Source: Candidatus Micrarchaeota archaeon CG_4_10_14_0_2_um_filter_60_11 (GTDB taxonomy: Archaea > Micrarchaeota > Micrarchaeia > Norongarragalinales > Norongarragalinaceae). From it: a stretch of 29,720 nucleotides of DNA. A program made the position numbers and the translations under genes. Under the pieces are notes generated by a model. The model saw only the letters and a program-made list of their open reading frames with translations, was not told the origin of the DNA and searched no databases. Within the stretch, counting starts at the first letter, position 1. The number at the start of each line of letters is the position of its first letter. Below, one piece after another: positions 24,904 through 28,961 of the stretch. Location of the stretch: contig PFPF01000038.1 of the NCBI GenBank assembly GCA_002792915.1, positions 463-30,182 of the forward strand, in the 5' to 3' direction.

Positions 24904-25035
24904 CTAATCAGTGCTCACTTTCTTGGCGGTCGGGGGCGTTTCCTTGAAGAGCACCTTGGCGCCGCAATAAGGGCAGCGTACGAACTCGAGCTCTCCCGTT
25001 TGGAACTTCTTCCCGCATTTAGGACAAACGTACAA
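24904..25035 (-). CDS. rpoP: DNA-directed RNA polymerase subunit P (Rpb12-like)
   Basis: Small zinc-ribbon subunit of RNA polymerase. TTG 25035-25033, preceded by GGGTGGGT 7 bases upstream, gives 43 residues. C4, C7, C21 and C24 form the ribbon (YVCPKCGKK ... VRCPYCGAKVLFKETPP), matching RpoP in length and in the basic Pro-containing tail. It is the first gene of the ribosomal superoperon, about 25-30 bases after the predicted transcription start. Confidence 0.9.
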   Translation of the reverse strand: MYVCPKCGKKFQTGELEFVRCPYCGAKVLFKETPPTAKKVSTD

Positions 25036-25080
25036 TTGAGATACCCACCCTTGATTCGGATTGAACAAGAAATGGACGAA

Positions 25081-25100
25081 TATATTAATAAACCTTTTCC
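25081..25100 (-). promoter_or_regulatory. BRE and TATA box of the ribosomal superoperon
   Basis: On the minus strand a purine-rich BRE GGAAAAGG (25100-25093) is followed directly by TTTATTAATATA (25092-25081). Predicted transcription start is near 25061. It is the cleanest promoter in the window and appears to serve the ~13-kb rpoP-to-secY unit. Confidence 0.75.
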
Positions 25101-25112
25101 GCAACCCCTTGC

Positions 25113-25147
25113 TTTGAAACGGGGTTCGGAAAACGCCCCTTTTCAAA
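25113..25147 (-). terminator. Stem-loop after the coiled-coil gene
   Basis: Arms TTTGAAA-C-GGGG (25113-25124) and CCCC-T-TTTCAAA (25136-25147) form an 11-bp stem with one internal mismatch and an 11-base loop. On the minus strand it follows the coiled-coil gene stop by about 10 bases, and a six-T run overlaps its 5' edge. It may end that transcript before the ribosomal promoter. Confidence 0.4.
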
Positions 25148-25156
25148 AAAGGAGGC

Positions 25157-25570
25157 TTACGCGTTCTTAGTTTTGCACTCTTCCTTGATTTGCCGGATTA
25201 CGGCTGAAGCTTTTCCATGCAGCGCCGAGGCTTTTTCCTCGAACGCCTTGACTTCGTTCTTGAAGCCGGCGAATTCCTTCTCGTTTATTTTCGCCTTGCG
25301 CTTGGTTATCGCCGCCTTCTGCAATTCTTCCTTGAACGCGTCCTGCCGCATCGTCAATTCTTCGTAGTCCAAAAGCATTTCGTCGACTTCGATGTTCAGC
25401 AATAATATCTTCTTGTTCAGCCCGTCGGAGTAATACTGGTTCGAGCCCACGTATTGCGCGAACTCCTTGACGGTTTGCAGGAACGCCTCGAACCTCTTGA
25501 GCCGCAGCGGCAGGTAGTCGAACCTCTTCGCCAGCTCCGCGTCAACCTTCTCGTCTTTTTCCATTACCAT
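25157..25570 (-). CDS. Unrecognised coiled-coil protein
   Basis: I do not recognise this 137-residue protein. It is highly charged, with no membrane segment and no Cys motif except one Cys near the end (EECKTKNA). After a conserved-looking start (LAKRFDYLPLRLKRFEAFLQ) and a short aromatic stretch (AQYVGSNQYYSDGL), the rest from about residue 55 is heptad-like and coiled-coil-forming (MLLDYEELTMRQDAFKEELQ; then FKNEVKAFEEKASALHGKA). That resembles prefoldin-like or tether proteins only in general form. ATG 25570 coincides with the expected transcription start of a TATA-like box at 25593-25598, so the mRNA may be leaderless. Codon use fits the neighbours. Confidence 0.7.
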   Translation of the reverse strand: MVMEKDEKVDAELAKRFDYLPLRLKRFEAFLQTVKEFAQYVGSNQYYSDGLNKKILLLNIEVDEMLLDYEELTMRQDAFKEELQKAAITKRKAKINEKEFAGFKNEVKAFEEKASALHGKASAVIRQIKEECKTKNA

Positions 25571-25592
25571 CGCAACAATTCCGGCGCGCGCG

Positions 25593-25598
25593 TTTAAA
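25593..25598 (-). promoter_or_regulatory. TATA-like element for the coiled-coil gene
   Basis: TTTAAA, within the palindrome CGTTTAAACG (25591-25600), lies about 25 bases upstream of ATG 25570 on the minus strand, the spacing expected for leaderless transcription. Confidence 0.45.
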
Positions 25599-25609
25599 CG
25601 GCTTTTGAA

Positions 25610-25747
25610 TCAAGCGCCCGCGATGAGCCAGACGCTCGCGATGGAAACCGCGATGGCCAGCGCGCCCTTCAGGGACAGCCTTTCCTTGAGGAAAACCGCG
25701 GCGAGCGCCATGGTGACGATGGAGTTCAAACGCTTCGTGGAAGGGGG
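25610..25747 (-). pseudogene. 3' remnant of an EamA/DMT-family transporter gene
   Basis: The minus strand encodes the last ~45 residues of what looks like an EamA (drug/metabolite transporter) protein: LNSIVTMALAAVFLKERLSL followed by a hydrophobic last helix ending SIASVWLIAGA and a stop at 25612-25610. The LxERLS turn between the last two helices is the family signature. An in-frame stop at 25750-25748 cuts the frame at its 5' side, and upstream sequence codes for nothing similar. The normal protein has about 280-300 residues and ten helices, so this is a decayed 3' fragment left by deletion or insertion between the coiled-coil gene and tRNA-Thr. Confidence 0.65.
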
Positions 25748-25778
25748 TCAGAAAACACCGTAAAAAATGGGGGACGCA

Positions 25779-25824
25779 CCAAAACGCTGGCGTTTTGGGC
25801 GGGCGCAAAACCCGCGGGTTTTGC
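25779..25824. repeat. Two tandem perfect palindromes
   Basis: Palindrome 1 is CCAAAACGC-TG-GCGTTTTGG (25779-25798); palindrome 2 is GCAAAACCC-GC-GGGTTTTGC (25805-25824). Each has 9-bp arms and a 2-base centre, and they are 6 bases apart. They sit 38 bases past the 3' end of tRNA-Thr and next to the transporter remnant. No T-run follows them directly, although a TTTTTT lies about 12 bases further along on the minus strand. Confidence 0.7.
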
Positions 25825-25861
25825 TGCCAACCGCCGAGTCGGTGTCCCCGCGTTTTCCGAG

Positions 25862-25935
25862 AGCCTCCAATGGGATTCGAACCCACGGCTTCGTGCTTAC
25901 CATGCACGCACTCTACCAGGCTGAGTTATGGAGGC
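25862..25935 (-). tRNA. tRNA-Thr (GGU anticodon)
   Basis: A 74-base intron-free tRNA. The acceptor stem GCCTCCA pairs with TGGAGGC, the D-stem is ACTC/GAGT, and the anticodon stem CGTGC/GCACG encloses loop ATGGTAA, giving anticodon GGT. The T-arm GTGGG-TTCGAAT-CCCAT is normal. The discriminator base is T73, as usual for archaeal tRNA-Thr. CCA is not encoded. A TATA-like element lies about 30 bases upstream. Confidence 0.95.
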
Positions 25936-25960
25936 GGCTCTAAAAGAGAGGGAGCAAAAC

Positions 25961-25970
25961 GTTTATTATT
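25961..25970 (-). promoter_or_regulatory. TATA-like element for tRNA-Thr
   Basis: AATAATAAAC on the minus strand lies about 30 bases upstream of the tRNA-Thr 5' end, consistent with a start a few bases before the mature tRNA. Confidence 0.45.
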
Positions 25971-25994
25971 TTGCGCTTTGAACTAATTCTACGC

Positions 25995-26002
25995 TTTAAA
26001 GG
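25995..26002 (+). promoter_or_regulatory. TATA-like element for the eL40 unit
   Basis: TTTAAAGG lies about 22 bases before the ATG of eL40, so transcription would start at or just before the start codon. It is back to back with the tRNA-Thr promoter. Confidence 0.45.
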
Positions 26003-26020
26003 TTATTTGGTGGTTGAAGG

Positions 26021-26173
26021 ATGGGCAAGTTTCCGATCGCAGAAAGGCATTACGCGCGCAAGGTGGTTTGCATGAAGTGCAAGGCGCTGAACCCCAAGGG
26101 CGCGGTGCGTTGCAGGAAGTGCGATTACCCGAGCCTTCGCCCCAAGCGGGCCAGGAAGAAGGAAGGCAAGTAG
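26021..26173 (+). CDS. rpl40e: Ribosomal protein eL40
   Basis: A 50-residue zinc-ribbon protein of the large subunit, the archaeal counterpart of the ribosomal half of the eukaryotic ubiquitin-L40 fusion. Zinc ligands are C17, C20, C31 and C34 (VVCMKCKALNP and VRCRKCDYPSLRPK), and the tail is basic (RARKKEGK). There is no ubiquitin part. ATG 26021 follows GAAGG. The gene ends 10 bases before tRNA-Leu on the same strand. Confidence 0.93.
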   Translation: MGKFPIAERHYARKVVCMKCKALNPKGAVRCRKCDYPSLRPKRARKKEGK

Positions 26174-26223
26174 GTTCGCGTTTGCAGGGGTTGCAGAGCT
26201 TGGCCAAATGCGCGGGACTTAAG

Positions 26224-26260
26224 TGACCTCTTTCTTTCACGGAAGAAAGGCGTGGCGGAA
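26224..26260 (+). other. Inferred tRNA-Leu anticodon-loop intron (37/38)
   Basis: Thirty-seven bases lie between G37 (26223) and A38 (26261). They hold a hairpin CTTTCTT/AAGAAAG (26228-26234 region paired with 26243-26249). The limits come from the tRNA consensus only. I could not draw the canonical 4-bp helix with two 3-base bulges at this position, so the exact ends are uncertain. Confidence 0.6.
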
Positions 26261-26291
26261 ATCCCGCCTCTTAGGAGTTCGAGGGTTCAAA

Positions 26292-26340
26292 TGCGCTTTT
26301 TTGCCTGCGGGCAAAAACCCGCGCTAAAAAGCGGTGGAAA
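26292..26340 (+). other. tRNA-Leu T-loop intron (59/60) with bulge-helix-bulge
   Basis: A 4-bp helix forms between TTCA (26286-26289) and TGGA (26335-26338), flanked by two 3-base bulges AAT (26290-26292 and 26339-26341). Cleavage after the second base of each bulge, the rule for archaeal splicing endonuclease, removes exactly 49 bases and restores the 7-base T-loop TTCAAAT. The intron core has an 8-bp stem CGCTTTTT/AAAAAGCG (26294-26301 and 26326-26333) and an inner hairpin GCGGG-CAAAAA-CCCGC (26307-26322). A single G-G mismatch separates bulge and inner stem. Confidence 0.82.
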
Positions 26341-26370
26341 TCCCTCCCCCTGCATTTTCGGTAACTCGGT

Positions 26371-26862
26371 TTGGTGGATGCGTTGGCTTACTTTGATTGG
26401 ACCGGCGGAGTTCTGTTGGCTTTAGTTTTCGCGCTGGCGAGCTTTGCAATCAGCAGGACGCTCGGCAACCGCAGGCGCGTGAAGGAAATCCAGAAGGAAA
26501 TCAACGGGTTCAACGCGGAGCTGAAGAAGGCCGCCGACTCGAAGGACGAGAAAAAAGTCAAGCAGCTCACGGAACGCGAATCGCAAGTGACGAAGCTCAT
26601 GTGGGAGATGATGGGCTACTCGTTCAAGCCGCTGCTCGTGCTCCTGCCGCTGTTCTGGATTGCGTACGAGTTCGTGCTTCCCGCGCTATTCGCGCCCGGC
26701 TTCATCGTGCACCTACCGTTCAGCCTGCCTTCCAACATCATGTTCTGGGAGCCGTGGAAGGATTATTTGGGCGCACGGGGTTTGTTCATCTACTCGCTCG
26801 TCGTGATGGGCATGGTGCTGGAATTAATCGCAACCAAAGTGTTGAAAATGGACGGCATATAG
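26371..26862 (+). CDS. DUF106/EMC3-like membrane protein (Oxa1 superfamily insertase)
   Basis: Archaeal DUF106 proteins are distant relatives of YidC/Oxa1, Get1 and EMC3 and are thought to insert proteins into the membrane. The 163 residues show the family layout: helix 1 at about 11-28, a charged cytosolic coiled coil at about 34-70 (RRRVKEIQKEINGFNAELKK), then hydrophobic segments near 84-105 and 138-156. The motif MWEMMGYSFKPLL just before helix 2 is typical. The start is TTG 26371 or GTG 26374; neither has a strong ribosome-binding site, and tRNA-Leu ends 16 bases before. eL34 and cmk follow, as in many archaea. Confidence 0.85.
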   Translation: MVDALAYFDWTGGVLLALVFALASFAISRTLGNRRRVKEIQKEINGFNAELKKAADSKDEKKVKQLTERESQVTKLMWEMMGYSFKPLLVLLPLFWIAYEFVLPALFAPGFIVHLPFSLPSNIMFWEPWKDYLGARGLFIYSLVVMGMVLELIATKVLKMDGI

Positions 26863-26892
26863 GGTGTATTATTGGCGTTTAACGTGTATTTT

Positions 26893-26899
26893 AGGAGGT
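26893..26899 (+). promoter_or_regulatory. Strong Shine-Dalgarno before eL34
   Basis: AGGAGGT lies about 10-11 bases before the eL34 ATG, the best match to the 16S rRNA 3' end seen in the window. Most other genes here have weak or partial sites. Confidence 0.6.
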
Positions 26900-26909
26900 A
26901 CCGATTGAA

Positions 26910-27236
26910 ATGAAACCGTCTCACAGGCGAATGAAGAAGCGCTACAAGCGCAGCCTTTCCGGCGCAGTGGTGCTCAAGTTCAAGCGGCCCAAGCCGGCGC
27001 GGCGCGTTTGCGCGCTGTGCGGCGGCGTGCTGCACGGCGTGCTGCGCAGGCGTCCGTCCGACTTGCGCAAGACGAGCAAGAGCCAGCGCGCGCCCACGCG
27101 CATGTTCGCGGGCGTATTGTGCGGCTCTTGCGTGGCGCTGATAGTCAAGGACAGGGCGCGCATGAAGGCGGGCTCGGCAACCGAGAAAGACGTGCCGTTG
27201 ACGCGGCTGAAGTTCGTCAAGCAGTTGAAGGCTTAA
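26910..27236 (+). CDS. rpl34e: Ribosomal protein eL34
   Basis: Large-subunit protein of archaea and eukaryotes. The 108 residues have a basic N-terminus (KKRYKRSLSGAVVLKFKRPK), a split zinc ribbon with C34, C37, C71 and C74, and the conserved RRRPSDLRKTSKSQRAPTRM between them. It lies between DUF106 and cytidylate kinase, its usual archaeal neighbours. Confidence 0.94.
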   Translation: MKPSHRRMKKRYKRSLSGAVVLKFKRPKPARRVCALCGGVLHGVLRRRPSDLRKTSKSQRAPTRMFAGVLCGSCVALIVKDRARMKAGSATEKDVPLTRLKFVKQLKA

Positions 27237-27252
27237 AAGGGGTTTTTGGAGT

Positions 27253-27825
27253 TTGCGCGTTGCGATTTCGGGTTTGTCGGGCTGCGGCAACAGCACCGTT
27301 ACTTCGCTGGTAGCGGAGAAACTGGGCTTGGCGCGCGTGAACTACACTTTCCGCGACATGGCGCGCGAGCACGGCGTGTCCTTCGAGGAGTTGCGCGAGA
27401 AGGCGGAAGCCGAGTTTCCCGAAGTCGACCTGGATTTGGACGCGCATTTGGTCGAACTGGCCGCGGACGGCAAGAATTGCGTCATCGGCTCGCGGCTCGC
27501 CGTGTGGCTGGACACCCCCGCGGTTCTCAAGCGCATCGACTTCCCGCGCGACCAGTGGTTCTCTTTCGACTTCAAGTTCTGGCTGGACGCTTCGCTGGAG
27601 ACGCGCGCCAGGCGCATCGCCAAGCGCGAGTCCCGCCCGTTCGAGGAAGTCCTCGCGGAGACGCGCGGGCGCGACGGGTTGGACGCGGCGCGCTACAAGC
27701 GGCTGTACGGCATAAACGTGCGCCAGCCGCAGGCAAACTTGAAGGTTGACACCGAAAAGTTCGACGCGGAAGGCGTAGCACAGGAGATAGTGAGGTTCGT
27801 GGAATGCCAAGGTACCCGCCGCTGA
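27253..27825 (+). CDS. cmk: Cytidylate kinase, archaeal type
   Basis: Phosphorylates CMP/dCMP with ATP in pyrimidine nucleotide supply. The 190-residue protein starts at TTG 27253 (RVAISGLSGCGNSTVTSLVA). The P-loop G7-LSGCGNS-T15 has Asn at the position of the usual Lys; archaeal Cmk is known to depart from Lys there (often Thr). The NMP-binding part follows (ARVNYTFRDMAREHG), then VIGSRLAVW and the late LDASLETRARRIAKRE. The last 22 bases overlap the aIF2-alpha gene. Position after eL34 supports the call. A related NMP kinase is the alternative. Confidence 0.86.
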   Translation: MRVAISGLSGCGNSTVTSLVAEKLGLARVNYTFRDMAREHGVSFEELREKAEAEFPEVDLDLDAHLVELAADGKNCVIGSRLAVWLDTPAVLKRIDFPRDQWFSFDFKFWLDASLETRARRIAKRESRPFEEVLAETRGRDGLDAARYKRLYGINVRQPQANLKVDTEKFDAEGVAQEIVRFVECQGTRR

Positions 27826-28565
27826 ACGAGCTCGTGATGGTGACCGTCAAGCGCGTCCTGCCCTACGGCGCGATAGTCGCGATGGACGAGTACGACGGGC
27901 TCGAGGCTTTCGTCCACATTTCCGAAGTGTCCACGGGCTGGACCCGCAACGTTTCCGAGCACCTGAAGGAGGGCCAGAAGGCGGTAGTCAAGGTAATGCG
28001 CCTTGACCCCGAGAAGCGGCAGGTTGATGCGAGCCTCAAGCGCGTGAGCGAAGGCGAGCGCCGCCAGAAGGCGGAAGCCTACAAGGCGGAAAAGCGCGCG
28101 CAAAAGCTTTTGGAGCGCGCGGCGTTCAAGGCAAAATCGACGCCGCAGGCTGCGCTGGCCGAGGCGGGCGTGCCTTTGGTCGCGGAGTACGGGAGCCTGC
28201 ACGCCGCGTTCGAGTCGATTGCCGCGGGAGAAATTCCGCAGGCGAAGATTGACAAGAAGTGGATGGACGTGCTCTCCGAGGTCGCCAAGGCGGAAATCAA
28301 GAAGAAAGAAGTCGAGGTGAAGGCGTCGCTCAACCTCGTGTTTTACGGTTCCGGCGGCTTGAAGCGCCTGATGGACGCGCTCGCGGGCGTGGAAAAAGCC
28401 TCGGGCGTGCAGGTGCACTACGTGGGCGCGGGGCATTACTCGCTCAAGTCCGTCGCCGGCGACTACAAGTCCGCGGAAAAGGCGCTGGACAAGGTGGAGG
28501 CGTTCCTCGAGGCGGGCGTTTCGGGCAGCCAGGCGGAATACTCGGTGGAGAGGAAGAAGAAATGA
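27804..28565 (+). CDS. eif2a: Translation initiation factor aIF2, alpha subunit
   Basis: The alpha subunit of aIF2, which delivers initiator Met-tRNA to the ribosome. The 253 residues have an S1-type OB domain at about 8-82 (ELVMVTVKRVLPYGAIVAMD and AFVHISEVSTGWTRNVSEHL), a helical middle domain, and an alpha/beta C-domain near 170-250 that binds the gamma subunit. ATG 27804 lies inside cmk (22-base overlap) with GAGG about 8 bases upstream. The stop overlaps the Nop10 start (ATGA). The aIF2-alpha/Nop10 pair is a common archaeal arrangement. Confidence 0.95.
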   Translation: MPRYPPLNELVMVTVKRVLPYGAIVAMDEYDGLEAFVHISEVSTGWTRNVSEHLKEGQKAVVKVMRLDPEKRQVDASLKRVSEGERRQKAEAYKAEKRAQKLLERAAFKAKSTPQAALAEAGVPLVAEYGSLHAAFESIAAGEIPQAKIDKKWMDVLSEVAKAEIKKKEVEVKASLNLVFYGSGGLKRLMDALAGVEKASGVQVHYVGAGHYSLKSVAGDYKSAEKALDKVEAFLEAGVSGSQAEYSVERKKK

Positions 28566-28708
28566 GGCTGCGCCGGTGCACCGCTTGCGGGGCTTACACG
28601 CTCTCGGAGACGCACTGCTCGGTCGGTTCTGCGAACCCCCACCCGCCGCGGTATTCGGCGGAGGACAAGTACGCTTCTTACAGGAGAAAGGCAAGGCACG
28701 GTGGTTGA
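28562..28708 (+). CDS. nop10: H/ACA RNP protein Nop10 with incomplete zinc site
   Basis: Nop10 stabilises the pseudouridine synthase Cbf5 in H/ACA guide RNPs. The 48 residues begin RLRRCTACGAYTLSETHC, and the helix ends HPPRYSAEDKYASYRRKARH, the family signature. Archaeal Nop10 usually has two CxxC pairs; here C6, C9 and C19 are present but the fourth ligand is Gly (CSVG). The ATG overlaps the aIF2-alpha stop, and the end overlaps rpoL by 8 bases. Confidence 0.92.
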   Translation: MRLRRCTACGAYTLSETHCSVGSANPHPPRYSAEDKYASYRRKARHGG

Positions 28709-28961
28709 ATTGAAAATTTTGAAGGACGAAAACAAGGAGCTCAAAGTCGAATTCGAAGACCTGGACTTGGGCCTGGCCAACTACGTGGTTGACGGGCTGT
28801 TGAAGGAGAAGGACGTGGAGTTCGCTTCCGCATCGTACACGCACCCGCTCGAGGGCTGCGTGGTCATAACAATCAAGGCGCCGAACGCGAAGAAGGCGCT
28901 CGCCAAGGCGGTCAAGGCGTCGGCGGCGGAACTCGAGGCAGTGAGGAAGGCGCTGGAATGA
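28701..28961 (+). CDS. rpoL: DNA-directed RNA polymerase subunit L (Rpb11-like)
   Basis: RpoL pairs with RpoD to form the assembly platform of RNA polymerase, like the bacterial alpha dimer. GTG 28701 gives 86 residues (VELKILKDENKELKVEFEDL), followed by the core ANYVVDGLLKEKDVEFASAS and the conserved HPLEG turn, then a final helix. It overlaps Nop10 by 8 bases and the signal peptidase by 4 (ATGA). Confidence 0.93.
   Translation: MVELKILKDENKELKVEFEDLDLGLANYVVDGLLKEKDVEFASASYTHPLEGCVVITIKAPNAKKALAKAVKASAAELEAVRKALE

Larger units (their letters stand above)
26184..26354 (+). tRNA. tRNA-Leu (UAA anticodon), apparently interrupted by two introns
   Basis: The acceptor stem GCAGGGG (26184-26190) pairs with CCCCTGC (26347-26353), with discriminator A73 at 26354. 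The D-arm is Leu-like (3-bp GCA/TGC stem). The anticodon stem CGGGA (26213-26217) pairs with TCCCG (26262-26266), and the exon loop reads CTTAAG + A, anticodon TAA. The long variable arm CTC-TTAG-GAG is present. The T-stem GAGGG/CCCTC (26281-26285 and 26342-26346) has its loop split by a second insert. Removing 37 and 49 bases leaves 85 bases, normal for type II tRNA-Leu. CCA is not encoded. A73 argues against tRNA-Ser (G73 in archaea), the main alternative. It lies between eL40 and the DUF106 gene with gaps of only 10 and 16 bases. Confidence 0.88.

Noticed and set aside
25779..25824. Calling the tandem palindromes factor-independent terminators
   Set aside because: Loops are only 2 bases and no T-run follows directly; archaeal termination does not need such hairpins.
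26184..26354. Reading the interrupted tRNA as tRNA-Ser
   Set aside because: Shifted splice points could give UGA or GGA, but A73, the D-arm and the CTC-TTAG-GAG variable arm fit Leu, and the 37/38 joint gives UAA.
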